From NCBI GenBank assembly GCA_027422505.1, contig JAPQWV010000337.1:434001-498000 (forward strand): 64,000 bases of DNA, in the 5' to 3' direction. Made by a program: the position numbers and the translations under genes. Source of the stretch: Craterostigma plantagineum (taxonomy: Eukaryota; Streptophyta; Magnoliopsida; Lamiales; Linderniaceae). Positions 32,764 to 44,642 of the stretch are shown one piece after another (the stretch's first letter is position 1; every line of letters starts with the position of its first letter). The notes beneath the pieces were generated by a model. That model ran no database searches. It saw nothing but the letters and a program-made list of their open reading frames with translations, and was not told the DNA's origin.

Positions 32764-35700
32764 ATGATGGCTAAGAAGGACAGGTTTCATCCCGGGTTTT
32801 CAGCTACCTTTGCTCCTCATAACGGATCTGAAGGATCGGATAGCTCTGGCCATTTTGATTCGACGGATGGTAATTTAGCTCCCATGAGAAAATGGATTGA
32901 CTTGAACTCAACTTCAAAGGGGTTTGCTGTGCCAATACAGACGATATCCTTATCTAAATTGTCTTCGTTTGAGAGGAAGAACTTAGCCCTTCGGTTGAGA
33001 TCGGAGCTTGACCTTACTAAGCACGTGCTAAGTAAATTTGATTCGCAGAAGAAAAAATCCATAAATGCTGTTGCAATGTCATCATCTAACGACGTGCCCA
33101 GTCGTCCTGGTACGAAACAACAAGGTTCGCAGTTTGGTGTAAGAAAACCCTCTGAACTGGGTTCTGCGTCTGGGAAAAAAGGACGTGGTCCAAGTCGGGG
33201 CGGCATAGGAAAGTTTGAGGCTGTTTCAAATGCTGGCTTATTGAAGCAGTGCCATAATTTGTTGAAAAAAGTGATGTCACATCAGTATGCTTGGGTGTTC
33301 AATGAACCAGTTGATGTTGTGAAACTAAATATACCTGATTATTTTGATATTATTAAGACTCCAATGGACCTTGGAACCATAAAGAAAAACCTTGCATCTG
33401 GAAAGTATCTTACACCCATGGAGGTTTTAGCTGATGTTAGGCTTACTTTCACAAATGCAAAGACCTACAACCCACCTGGTTCAGATGTCCATGTCATGGC
33501 TGAGACAATGAGTCAATTCTTTGAGTCGAACTGCAAAGCTATTGAGAAGAAACTTTCAGTGAATGCCCCTGAACCACAACCTGAAAAATCAGTGAGCCTC
33601 CACGGAACTGAAACTGCAAAACCAATGTCCCATTTGCAGAAGAGGAAGCTTAGTCCAACTTTGCATGAAGCGAAACAAGAACCTGCAAAACGTAAGATGA
33701 CAGATGAAGACAAGCATAAGCTTAGCAGTGAATTGGAAGATCTCATGGGCGACCTTCCGGATGCTCTAATAAACTTTCTGAGGACGCACTGTTCAAATGG
33801 ATCCGATTGTGCTGATGATGAGATTGAAATAGATATTGATGTTCTTAGTGATGATGTCCTCCTCACCTTACGCAAGCTTCTCAATGATCATTTGCAAGAG
33901 AAGAATATGAACCTCAAATCTGAAGCTTGTGAGATAGAGGTAACTAGTTCTTTCGGCTATCCCATTATATCCGTTATGGCACACATAATCTGCGATGCAG
34001 CATAGCTAGCTATAGTCCTCTCTGAAGTCTATTGTTTTCTGACATAACACTGTGTTTGTTATTTGTTGTAGCTTCCGAATTATGGGCTCAGCAATTCTTC
34101 TTTCCAAGTAGACAGAGGTATATATAGAATTAAGAGGCCAGATTTGGTGCTCGTAGAATATAGTACTTTCTGGAATCGACTTCATTTTTTGTATTCTGAC
34201 TAGACTATATAATAGGAAATGATGATGTTGATGAGGATGTTGATATTGGAGAAAATGAAGCTCCTGTTACTAGCTATCTTCCTCATGGGATTCGTAAGGA
34301 ACATGTTGGAAAGGCCGAAGAACGCACTGAAGCAGGTAAATCTGGATGTAGTTCTAGTAAATTATATGGCTGTAAGCATTAAATTCTAGTCTATTATGTG
34401 TTTTTTTATTTTTATTGCAAGTTACCAACATCGAATGAGGCTTGTGCTTTTTCCGATGACTATTATTTTTCCTTCCTTAACTAATACTCTTTGTTTGTGT
34501 CATTTGAGTCTTTTAATATTCTAAAAAGTTGTATGTACTTTCTATGAATACTTTGTTTGGTGATGGTGGTACAAGCTCACTAGTGTTTTCTGCTTTTGCA
34601 GGTCCCGACTCTGATAGAGGATCCGAGTGCTCTAAAAATTCTTCAGCTATCAAAGTACCGATTATGCAGTTTTCTTTTTTAATTTTTAGATGGATAACTT
34701 TCTAGATTGTTCGTATCTGTCTGATTAATTAACATATCAAGTTATTTTACAGGTAGATATAGGTCAGATGATAGATTCAAATGAAAAGGCTGAAATTGCT
34801 GTGATGGATGATGGACATGGTAAGTATACACACTGTTTTGCTACTTTTTGCTTACCGACGATTCTTGATGTAACATTTTTATGCGTAATTTTTCGTCCAT
34901 TAACACATGATCTTTTATTCATACTTCTTTCTTTTAGAAAGTTCCCATTATGTGTTGTCTCGAGTTCTTTGTTCTACATCTTAATTAGTTGACTTTCTCA
35001 AGAGAGTCATGTCTGGTAATGATAAATCTCCCTGTATTTTTATTCCAGCACCTGTCGGGCTGAACCTCTTTGACGAAGATTCAAAATTCAAGCCATTGAC
35101 TACTGATACAGATTGTCCATTAGATGGTAAAGAATCAGAGATATAGAGTCTCCTACCTTATTAAGTGATTTCACTTTCCTTACCCATCGCTGTCATTTAC
35201 CATAGGAGATACCGCACCTGCTGATAGCCAGGTGTCCCCGGAAAAGATGTACAGGGCTGCCGCCTTAAAGAACAGATACATCGACACAATCTTCAAAGCT
35301 CGGGAAAAGACACTATTTCAGGTTTGTTGCCTGAGTTCCTCCTATTATCTTCCTTTTTAATCTGAATGAATGTAACGTTTAGTAATGGATGATGCAAATT
35401 TTATTAGGATGATAATAAAGTAGATCCCGAAAAGGTTCGACGCGAGCGAGAGGAACTCGAGATGCAGAAAAGTAGAGGTTAGTTTATCAGAAGTATGTAT
35501 GTATTACACCAAGTTATCGTTTAAGGCAGAAAGAGGGTGGGTTTTCTTGACAGTTTAAGATTGTCTTTATCAGAGAAGGCTAGGTTGTTAGCTGAAGCTA
35601 GAGCTGCAGAAGAGGCACGAAAGCGAGCCGAAGCAGAAGCAGCAGCCGAAGCCAAGAAGAAGAGAGATCTCGAGAGAGAAGCAGCCCGAGAAGCACTCCT

Positions 35701-36059
35701 TAAGGTTGGTTTTGTGCTTTCCTTGCGATCATAACAGCCAACTCACTCGCTTCTCTTTTCTATTCCTCGTAACATAGATGGAGAAGACGGTTGAAATAGA
35801 AAACCCGCAATTTCTCGAGGATCTTGAGATGATGGGCGCTGAGCAGTTGCCGAGTTCAGTAGAAGACGAGACGAGCCCTGAACAGCAGCAGTCATTGGAC
35901 AGGTTTGGTAGCTTCAAGTTTGGGGGTAGCAATCCATTGGAACAGCTCGGGCTATACATGAAAGCAGACGATGACGAGGATGATGATGAGGATGACGTGG
36001 AAGAACCCCCTTCTAACGAGGTTGTTGCGAAGGATGTCGAAGAAGGAGAGATCGATTAA
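32764..36059 (+). CDS. BET-family bromodomain/ET-domain transcription factor, GTE8/9/10/11 type
   Basis: This is a nuclear reader of acetylated histones. Eleven coding exons with GT/AG borders keep one frame: 32764-33939, 34072-34117, 34216-34335, 34602-34654, 34753-34819, 35049-35126, 35206-35321, 35408-35477, 35574-35704, 35778-36059 as ten exons here (an eleventh, 5'-UTR exon is likely). They give 712 codons plus stop. The bromodomain is at about residues 158-262 ([30 protein letters not shown]) with the acetyl-lysine-contacting Asn in AKTYNPPG. The NET/ET domain is at about 317-376 ([32 protein letters not shown]). The C-terminus has an Ala/Glu/Arg-rich coiled coil ([20 protein letters not shown]) and the acidic tail EEGEID. 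The N-terminal [11 protein letters not shown] block and this tail point to the GTE8-11 subgroup. No break seen; it converges on the PP2A gene. Confidence 0.9.
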
Positions 36060-36751
36060 GTTCTTTTTTTTTTCCTTGTGTTGTCTGCGTCGAAAAACCA
36101 TGGATATAAGGAAAGGAAAGGGGGTCCGTTATTTATAGCGGTTTGCTACTATAGTTAAATTTCTGTGTATTATTACTGAGGTTGGTTTGTGTTGGGGAGT
36201 GTAGTTTGGGATGATTATTTTCTTCAGTCAGTTTCGCTGACTGTTTATCTGTTTATATTATTAACTGCTGCTATTCGAAGGGTTTCCTGGGTAAGGCCAG
36301 TATACGTCCGTTCCTCCTAAATACATTAGAAAAACGTTGCAATGACATTCATTTGAAGTTAAAAAATCGAACCACATTACAATACAGACCAGGAATATAT
36401 GTAAAAAAAAAAAAGAAAAACATGAACACCTTCTGAATCACAGACATGTACATACTAGTTTAGATCTAAAAGATCGAAACAACATAAATCTCACTAGCAC
36501 CAATTTCGCCAATCCTTTGCCTGTCCAGTAACTAGTAAGTGGCGTGTGTCTGTTGTATGTACAAACCACAAACAACAACAGTCTTCGCACCTCAGACACC
36601 CCGAGAATCTTTTTATGTTGGAAATTTGGAAGAAGACAAAAACAGTTCGCCCATTTTCTTACCATCACCATGCTCCTCCGAAGAAGTACAAAACGATGAG
36701 AATCTCAGGTACAAAAGCTTCCCAGAAAGGCCCTGTATTTCTTTTCTGGTC
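36060..36751. other. Shared 3' region between two convergent genes
   Basis: This is 692 bp between the stop codons of the GTE-like gene (+) and the PP2A B' gene (-). It should hold both 3' UTRs. There is a T-run right after the GTE stop (36062-36073) and A-rich sequence near 36400-36420. No other gene was seen. Confidence 0.6.
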
Positions 36752-38384
36752 TCAGCCAGACAATGAAGCAGCAGTGGACAGAGGAATAAGAACAGCTTCA
36801 TTACTCGCACCACTCAAGGCAGCCATCTCCTCAACCCACCTCCACGTTTCTTGGCGTTTCGTCTTTGCTTCTTCTTCCCGAGCTTCCTCTTCTTGAAAAT
36901 TCTGCAGACAATCTTCGGATAGCTCAGGGTCTAAGTCGGAGTAGATTTTGCGAACGTTGAGCGTCAAGCTCTGCACAGCTTGGTTCCAATGACCTCTTGC
37001 ATTCCTCTCAAGGGCTGGGAAGATAATGGGCAGTATGACTTTACGGTTTTGTTTGATGAGGTTTCCTATATGATCGTTGTTCCATAAAAAGAGTGCCCTT
37101 TCAGCAACCTGATGCAAAAACCCAAACACCTGATAATAATATATGTCCAAAGGCTTGGGCCCAATTCGAAAGAATTGAACGAAACAGACAAGAAAAAGAA
37201 AAAAAAACCTGAAAATGGGAACTATTTAGACAACGAGCAATCTGTCGAAACAAAGGGACCATACAACGCTGGAACTCGGGCGCCTGAGTAACTTCTAATA
37301 CTTCCTCTAGCTCGCCTAAGAACATTCCCTCCTTCGAACTGTTTGTGATTGGCCAGTACTTGAGCAGACCCCTGATCACAGTATCGGCGAGTTTGCAGTC
37401 TTTCTCCACAAACTGAGTGATGCAATAAGACACCTGCTGATGGTACGTATGTATGCACTTTGGTTTGTGAAGTGGGATCAGAGCCCTAACGAGGAAAAGC
37501 TTGTGTTCTTCCTTCAAGGGAAGTGCAAATCCATTTATAATGCTTCCCAGAATCTCCAAAAGCTCGGCGATCCCATTATGCTTCTCCGTTTCGTAAATAA
37601 AACGGTAGAAGATGTTGTTGATTGCTTTTCTGATGAAGGGTCTATGCACCATGAATTTCCCGTATATGCGGTGTAGGACGGTCTTCAGATAGTCCCTTTC
37701 TCTGGGATCTTCTGAATCGAAGAGATCCAATAACCTCAGGACAAAGGCATGATCGATGTAGCGCTTTGCCATCTTCGCATCAGTCTCAGGCGAAGCTACG
37801 AACCTTAGAAAGAACTCATAGACTATCTGCAGATGAGGCCAAGAAGGATCCATTAAGGGCTCCTCTTCTTCAGCATCGAAACCATCGACTACTTTGTTCT
37901 CACGAGGCTGAGTAGCGAGTGGACGGAAGAGGTTAATCGACACCATTCTTACGATCTCTTGCACGACAGTTTCGCTGAATTTCGTATTTGATGAAGTAAT
38001 GTAGTCCACGAGGTCGACCAATGCCTGCCTTTTGATTTCTTTTTCTTTCGTATTCTTCGACGGGTCGGTGAAGTCAAATACCACACCGCACAAAACCAAC
38101 TTCCTTATGAGCAGGTTTTGCTTCTCTGAGTTGGGAACGTCTTTTAAGTTAGGGAGCGCCTCGAACGAATGAAGCATCGAAGCATTCCCATTTGATCTGA
38201 GGTTTGCTGAATCTTCGGCGCTGGTTCCAACGCTTTGAGCAGAATTTGGAGCTAAATTAGCTGCAAAATTATTTCTAGAAGTAGCAGAGGCATTTGAAGA
38301 AAAAGAAGAGGTTCCTCCTCCGTCACGATTTTCCGTTGCCTTTCCCTGTTTACGAGGAATCTTATTGAGAATATTCTTTATCAT
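36752..38384 (-). CDS. Protein phosphatase 2A regulatory subunit B' (B56 family)
   Basis: This is a substrate-targeting subunit of the PP2A holoenzyme. Two minus-strand coding exons, 37209-38384 and 36752-37129, give 517 residues; the 79-bp intron has GT (37208) and AG (37130) borders and joins in frame ([18 protein letters not shown]). The start [15 protein letters not shown] and the Ser/Asn-rich N-terminus are typical of plant B' proteins. The B56 HEAT-like repeat body includes [98 protein letters not shown] and [20 protein letters not shown]. The C-terminus is Glu/Lys-rich ([17 protein letters not shown]). Length fits the family (about 490-520 aa) and no defect was seen. Confidence 0.94.
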
Positions 38385-39951
38385 CCCTTCACTTGGAACA
38401 AATCGAAACCTCCTTCAAGCAATGGAAGCTGATATAGACTAAAGAGAGAATTCAGCCATCAAACTGAGGATTAGCTCCTAAGCGAGAATCTAATCCTTTG
38501 AGACTATTTCAGCACCGTAAAATTGGTGGTCGAGCTATCTGAACTCTTCCATGGAAAAGAAATTGTCATCTGCAACACATAATTACAACCAGCAACATTT
38601 AATTGCACGACCCAGCTTGAATGCATCAGCTCACACAAATTCTAAAAGCCCTTTTCAGAAGAGGCAAAAGCAATTCAACTTCTCCAAATCAAAATCACTA
38701 TTTTTTTCATCAATTTTTACCGTAATTCATAGGATCGTAGAGTTAAGATAACGACTAAATGAGATTTCACTTCGGTTAGCTCGACTGAAGAAGAAAGATT
38801 TGCACGACTCGCCTGAAGCTTGTTGTAGCTTTATCCAAAAATTAGCGGAGATTTGATCATTTTTAGATAGATCAGAGGCTATAGCAGATCTGGGCGTGAA
38901 CCGAAGAACCCAGCTAGCGTTGTAGCTATGGAATCATCAAATATCTGAAAGGATACATCAGTGCAACAATGGGTCCAAACTTAATATGGAAAAGTACAAA
39001 ACTCGGGGTTATTTTGACGCAAGGGAGCGACACCTATTTTTATTAAACAAAAGGGACTAGATTAAGTTACCAAAATAACCCAACTTAAATTGGATTTTGT
39101 TGAGTAAAAAAATCGAATAATTCGAATAATTATTTTTTGATTCGAGTTAAAAAAAACTCGAAAAAAAATAATTATTCGATTTTAATGGTCGATTTTTTTT
39201 CACTCGAATAATATATTTTTCTACCAGAATTTTATTCGAGTAACTCAATCCGAGGTCGAATACATCGGATAAACCGATTCCTGTTGAGGTCGTCGATTTC
39301 AGGCTCAGAAACACCCAAATTTAATATGTTTAATAATCACGAACCCATCGATTAACACCTCATTTCGACATGAAATTTCAGTCAAGCGGATCAAAATTAT
39401 AATCAAACACTTCGATTTTTTTTAAACACCCAATCACTTCTTTTAAATTAAAAACCCTAGACCCTTTTTTTTTAATTTCACACAAAAGTAATCCTATTTA
39501 ACAAAATATGTACCCGTGGGTCATCAACGCATAATGAATGCACTGTGGGTTGGATCAGTAATCAAGGCTTGAGAGAGAAAGTTAGAGGAATGAGCTGGCG
39601 GAGAAAATAATAGAAAAAGCAAAAAATGTTGAATTCTTTCTTATTCTTTTTTTTTTCTTAAATAAAATAGCGTAGAATATTACATTGTCTCCGTAGAGCT
39701 CGAAGATATAATAATATCGAGTTCTTACAACATGAAATCGTACGAGATTTATAGGATAGCCCATGAGGAGATATATTGTATTGTATGATATCTTGCCCGG
39801 TCCCAACAATTATATGGGAATTCGTGTACCATTCCCACAAGCAAATGAAAGGTGGATAAATTTCTCCCTATATCAAATAGGGATGACAATGGGCGGGTTC
39901 GGGATCGATATTGGACCTACCATCCCCATACCAAATCCCCATTCCATATAT
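38385..39951. other. Upstream region of the PP2A B' gene and AT-rich spacer
   Basis: 38385-38960 is mixed-composition DNA that probably contains the 5' UTR, possibly with an intron, of the PP2A B' gene. 39000-39950 is AT-rich and holds a hairpin (39122-39179). No coding frame resembles a known protein. Confidence 0.5.
39122..39179. repeat. Inverted repeat (hairpin) with about 26-bp arms
   Basis: Arms at 39122-39148 and 39155-39179 (TCGAATAATTATTTTTTG... facing ...AATAATTATTCGA) are near-perfect complements around a loop of about 6 bases. Further TCGAATAA motifs follow at 39200-39240. It could be a MITE remnant. Confidence 0.75.
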
Positions 39952-40415
39952 CATACCAAATTTGTAAGATGCGATTGGAATTGAAGAACACAATCGTTTA
40001 ACGTGGTTCAGATTTGAAACAATCCTACATCCACGACCCAAGGATATTCTGATCTTTATTGACGCTGATGATTTTACAGACTTAGGAAGCTCTAGCTTCA
40101 CTGCACATTTACATCAGAAAAAAAAAGGAAGAACGATCAAGGAGGAAATCAAGATGGCATACAAACGGTATGGAGTGTAATCGAAGTGAAGAAGAAGAAC
40201 AAAAAATTGAATTCTCCCACCTTATTTATTAATTAAAATTCTGTAACTTTGTGAAAAACGTTGTTGGCTAAAGCGTCTTTATAAGTTTGATCGACCCTTG
40301 TGTTAAAAACGACATCTTCACTTACGCGCCTTTTCTTCAGTTGGCACCTTATAAATACTCAAAAAGCAGTTCGAACTTCAGCTTAGCTTCACTTGTTCTT
40401 CACTTGATTTCAACA
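39952..40415 (-). repeat. 3' LTR (element sense) of the old Copia element
   Basis: This is about 464 bp, homologous to 56095-56608 with many substitutions. The adjoining GCCCCCCACA on the plus strand (40416-40425) is the polypurine tract in minus sense. The left edge is set by the end of homology and a TATAT repeat. Confidence 0.75.
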
Positions 40416-41187
40416 GCCCCCCACAAGATGGATGGAATAAGGGCCCTGTATGAATTGTTGAGCATGAATTGTTGTAATAAGGGCCCTGTAAGAGACTTTG
40501 TGAAAATGTCAACGAGTTGATGTTCTGAGCGAACTGGTAGCAGTTTAATCGTTTCCTTTGAGATATGATGTCGAATGAAATGGCAGTCGATCTCTATGTC
40601 TTTGGAACGCTCATGGAACCTGGGATTCATAGCTAGCTTCACTCCTGACTGATTGTCGCAGTATACAACTGGTAGCTGTCCTCGTTTAATGTTCAATTCT
40701 GCAAGCAATCCGTTGATCCATAAAAGCTCTGCAATAGTGGAAGCTAATACCCTGAATTCCGCCTCTGTTGATGATAGAGACATGGTTGCTTGCTTTTTGG
40801 CCTTCCAGGTTATCAAGGAGCTTCCTAGAAAAGTGCAGAACCCAGTAACAGACTTCCTCGTGTCCCTACAAGCTCCCAGTCCGCATCTGAGAAGGCTGCA
40901 AATTCTGTTCTGATGCCATGAGAATACCTTGCTCTGGTGAGGTATTCAGGTACCTCAACAGATGTTGTGCTGCCATCAAATGTCCTGTGCGTGCTGCTGC
41001 CATGTATTGGCTCAGTTTCTGCACGGCAAAGGAAATAATGTCTGGTCTGGTAAATGTTAAGTACATCATCCTTCCAATCAACCTTCGATACTGGAGGCAG
41101 CAACTCTCCATCGCTTGCTGTTATTTTCTGGCTTGGATTCATGGGTGGGATAATGCTTGAATTTAAATACCCAGTGTCCTCCAGCAA
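40416..41187 (-). pseudogene. RNase H and RT/RNase H connection of the old Copia element
   Basis: The frame at 40400-40816 reads ITWKAKKQATMSLSSTEAEF, then LLAELNIKRGQLPVVYCDNQ, RSKDIEIDCHFIRHHISKET and VDIFTKSLTG, the C-terminal half of a Copia RNase H. Frames at 40825-41187 carry RLIGRMMYLTFTRPDIISFA and AFSDADWELV in two registers. Several frameshifts are present. A tandem duplication of AATAAGGGCCCTGTA lies at 40435-40491. Confidence 0.82.
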
Positions 41188-41551
41188 CTCAAAGTATAAT
41201 GTCTTTGAGACATATAGATACCTCCAGCATGTCTAGTTACTTCTATTCCCAGGAAAAATCTCAGCTCACCTAAGTCCAAGTTGGCTTGGCGACTGGGGCA
41301 AAGGTATCTAAGTGGGGCAAAGGTATCTAAGTAGTCCACACCCTCCTTTTGGTCATAACTCTTCGCCACCAAACGTGCTTTGTACTTCTCTATCTCGCAT
41401 GTGGTATTGTACTTCAACTTATAAACCCATATGTTCCCAACTGTTTTCTTTCCTAGAGGCAGAGGCATTACTGTCCAGGTTGCATTGTCCTCGAGTGCTT
41501 TAATCTCATCATTCATGGCCTGGACCCTTATGACCTTATGGCCTGTGCGAA
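41188..41551 (-). pseudogene. RT remnant of the old Copia element, catalytic core deleted
   Basis: The frame reads [40 protein letters not shown] and [20 protein letters not shown]. It then jumps from TFAP straight to [20 protein letters not shown]. About 130 residues, including the YVDD catalytic box, are missing. A short tandem repeat (GGGGCAAAGGTATCTAAGT twice, 41295-41332) sits at the deletion point. The first residues of the reported frame upstream of 41551 belong to the Cassandra LTR. Confidence 0.85.
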
Positions 41552-41718
41552 TGTAACATCTCATCCCATGCCGGGCGTCACTGTAGCATCGGTCCCTACC
41601 GGGACCAGTGGGGTTGGGCCCACCACACTCCAACTGATAGTCTGGCCCCACTGTACCACCATTTAACCTTTCAGTGCTTCGTGCACTCGCTCAAACGCAC
41701 CCTGAGAAACTTTCCAAG

Positions 41719-41790
41719 GGGTCACCCATCCCTAGATTGCCCTAAGTCAAGCACGCTTAACTTCGGAGTTTCTATAGATGGACTCCCGAA
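41719..41790 (-). promoter_or_regulatory. 5S rRNA-like Pol III promoter in the left Cassandra LTR
   Basis: The minus strand reads AACTCCGAAGTTAAGCGTGC, then TTG...GGGATGGGTGACC. These are the A-box (AGTTAAGCGTGCTTG) and C-box (GGATGGGTGACC) of plant 5S rRNA genes. The rest of 5S is diverged, so it is a promoter-like domain in an LTR and not a 5S gene. Confidence 0.85.
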
Positions 41791-41960
41791 AAGTCGACCT
41801 TGGTAATATGAGTAGTACTATCAATTCTCTTATACGATTCTTAGCCTGACACTACATTGCCAGTCTCAGGATCCCCTCTCATTCGGGTGTCGGATCGGTT
41901 CGTTCATGTACCCCTTCGCCTAGAAGCCTGCCAGGAGCCGCTCCTTGTCCGTGCACCTCT

Positions 41961-44205
41961 TGTTGGAAAACCCCGGGTGACCCGAGGCCTCACCTCGGAC
42001 GTAGCGGAATTTAAAATTTTTTTCCGCGTTCCTCATACGGATTCCCCAAGCTACTCGGTTAAATAAACAAAAACGCACGTTGACACGTATAAGGTATAAG
42101 GATCTTACCCTCGTCGCGAAGATCCTTAGCTCCCGTAGCTCACGAACTGCGCCGAAGAGAGTCACACCGACCCCGTGACGTGCCACAGACTTCACCTCTC
42201 CAAGGATGGTTAGAGGAAGTGAAGAATAGTTGTGTAGAGATGAGTATGTGTGTCTGTTATTTCTAAAAGTCACAAACACTTGGGGTTTTCTCAAGAACAA
42301 CCCCAAATGCCCTAGCTTCTCTCTAAAATCTCTAAGATAGTGTGAGAAAGAGTTTGAATTATTATGGACGAATTTCTCCAAGAAATATTAATAAAAGTCC
42401 ATTTTCAACTTAGAAAATGACTTTAAGCTCAATCAAATGAGATCATGTCCTACATGACTCATCTTTGCATTATTTTTTTTGAATTATATCATCTAATGAC
42501 TAGATATTGTCCCACAGTAATAACAAAAGAACAGCAAACGCAATTGGGTTATGTTTGGCCAACAAAAAGACATTTTGATGCGCGTTTACGGTCTCGGCCC
42601 GGCCTGTCACGGCCGTGAATCAACATTGGCCATCTTCTGCCGTTCGTCACGGCCGTGACTGTAGCCTGGAGGCCTTCACGGCCTCGGCTATAAGTGTCAT
42701 GGCCGTGACACTGTCGGGCAGCCTATGGCTCGCCCAATGCCAGTCGTCATGGCCACGTGCAAGCGTTCACGGCCGTGACGCATTTGACATCATTGCGATA
42801 GTTTTGTATTTCTCTTAGATCGAGGAGTAAACGATGTTCGATTGTCCTGAAATTTTAACCATAGATAAACAACTCACCAATTTTGATTATGACTAAAAGG
42901 ATTCTCAATCAGAGGTCTATATTGTTAGATATGAATTTATGGAACTACTGCTACTTTGCAGACAGGCTTCACGACCGTGATGAGCCTTGCTCGTCGTTGT
43001 GAACTCTATTTATGCCTCATTCTTCATCACTTCGTTCCGTGAATTTACGTCCATATAAATTCAGGTTCTAAAACTTGTATTCAAAGTTTTTATTAAGGTC
43101 TCTAAGACCGCTAAATCAATTTACATCTCATATTAGGTAGGCACTATCACAGTGATCATTTTTAAGCCCGACTCTCTTGGTTCGTCTCAACCCGGCAAGG
43201 GAGGAATCCAAGAATTCGGTAAGAGCATATCGAATCCCGCGGTACCGAATAGATCCCCTGTTGAGTACGATCTTCGATCTACGAACCGACTATAGATTAT
43301 CGTCGTACGTATAGACCTTTCACAAATGTCCCGGTCGAGTGGGAGTCATGGTTACGTCAAACTAGACTCGACTCTATGAAGAATTCGTGACAAGCGAAAT
43401 TACTAAACTGCCCTCCACGTCCCACGTGAGTCAGTTTATTGCTTCGGCCGAAGACTTCGTAATTTCCCGTCCCCGAATATGCATAGGACACATATCTCGG
43501 TTACTAACGAGACAGTAAATCCCTCATAATAGTCTAAGCACGCCAGTTACCCTTCGTTGTCAAGACCGCATGTCGCCGCCGACCCATATTCGTCTTCGAA
43601 CAAGGCGGGCCTAGCAAACTAGTGACAAGTCAAGACCCCGAAGTCAACTCCGAAGACCCTTTAGTCTAAGGTCCACGCACACTACTATAGTCAATCGATC
43701 GATCATTGACGCTACCCAGAGTAACGATAAGGCCCATGTGATCGTCGATTAGGAGTCGTGTCCAAGTACAAGTTAATCCCCTGATTCAACTTATACCAAT
43801 GTTACAACCTCCCGCTTCCCAAGCAAATGGTTGGCACAACCATATTAGAGTCGTCAACAAATAAGTCATAATCGACACTCAGTCACCCTACTTCGGTCTA
43901 AGACTTATGAACTAATTTAATATCGGAGGATAATAGCTCACCGGTGCCCCTCTCTCATCCCATGAGAATCGGTGACTAAACTCACGATATATGAGATTTA
44001 TTTATTTACCGTCCCACCGGATGCCTAGTAGACTTGATAGGTAAATAAATAATATGCCTCTTAAAGAACAAATAATAAAATATAAATTCCATTAATATGT
44101 ACAAGAATACATTATTCAAATACATAGCGAATAATACATCGATTATTAAATATATGCCCTATTCATTACATCCTCGAATGACATACCGAGGGCACATCCC
44201 CAACA
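41961..44205 (-). mobile_element. Solo LTR of the 2.2-kb-LTR Copia family
   Basis: This 2245-bp sequence runs from TGTTGGAAAACC to CCCCAACA and is homologous over its whole length to 7199-9464 and 14831-17073. It is flanked by the 5-bp duplication CCTCT (41956-41960 and 44206-44210). There is no internal region, so it arose by recombination between the two LTRs of a complete insertion. It sits in the interior of the Cassandra element and is more diverged (roughly 10% by eye) from the complete copy. Confidence 0.94.
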
Positions 44206-44494
44206 CCTCTCTAGCACCGGTGATCACTCTCCGCCCTCATCGGCCCGGGCGTCGCATGCCCACCAGCTTCCGCCTGGTTCGTCCCCGAACCAGCACCGTA
44301 CTACGAGAGGTTGTGCTCCGATACCACCTGTAACATCTCGTCCCATACCGAGCGTCACTGTAGCATCGGCCCCCACCGGACCAGTGGGGTTGGGCCCACA
44401 ACACTCCAAATGATAGTCTGGCACCACTGTACCACCATTTAACCTTTTAGCGTGCTTCGTGCACTCGCTCACACGCACCCTGAGAAACTTCCCA

Positions 44495-44562
44495 GGGGGT
44501 CACCCATTCCTAGATTGCCCTAAGTCAAGCACGCTTAACTTCGGAGTTTCTGTAGATGGACT
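44495..44562 (-). promoter_or_regulatory. 5S rRNA-like Pol III promoter in the right Cassandra LTR
   Basis: This is the same arrangement as the left copy: A-box AGTTAAGCGTGCTTG and a C-box with one change (GGAATGGGTGACC). It lies in the LTR that is 5' in element sense and is therefore the one that would drive transcription. Confidence 0.83.
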
Positions 44563-44642
44563 CCCGAAAAGGTAGGTCGACCAGTACTATCAATTCTCTG
44601 GTGGAGGTCCCTGATCAGCTGCAAACTCTGCATCAGTTGGTC

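Larger units (their letters stand above)
41552..44599 (-). mobile_element. Cassandra-type TRIM retrotransposon (split by a solo LTR)
   Basis: Two LTRs of about 275 bp, 41552-41830 and 44329-44599, begin TGTAACATCTC on the plus strand. Each contains a 5S rRNA-like segment on the minus strand, the hallmark of Cassandra elements. In minus sense the 5' LTR (44329-44599) is followed by GGTGGTATCGGAGC (primer-binding site, 44315-44328) and a short non-coding interior of about 250 bp. That interior was split by a 2.2-kb solo LTR. Cassandra elements encode no protein and move using other elements' enzymes. A clear target duplication was not found and the outer right edge is approximate. Confidence 0.85.

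Noticed and set aside
39880..39935. GGGATGACAATGGGCGGG-type repeat next to the old Copia element, possibly related to the GGGGTCGGGG run near 57070
   Set aside because: Similarity is only composition-level; no alignable ends or duplications were seen.
41719..41790. Possible 5S rRNA gene on the minus strand
   Set aside because: Only the internal promoter boxes and neighbouring bases are 5S-like; the segment is inside a duplicated TRIM LTR and lacks the rest of a 5S gene.
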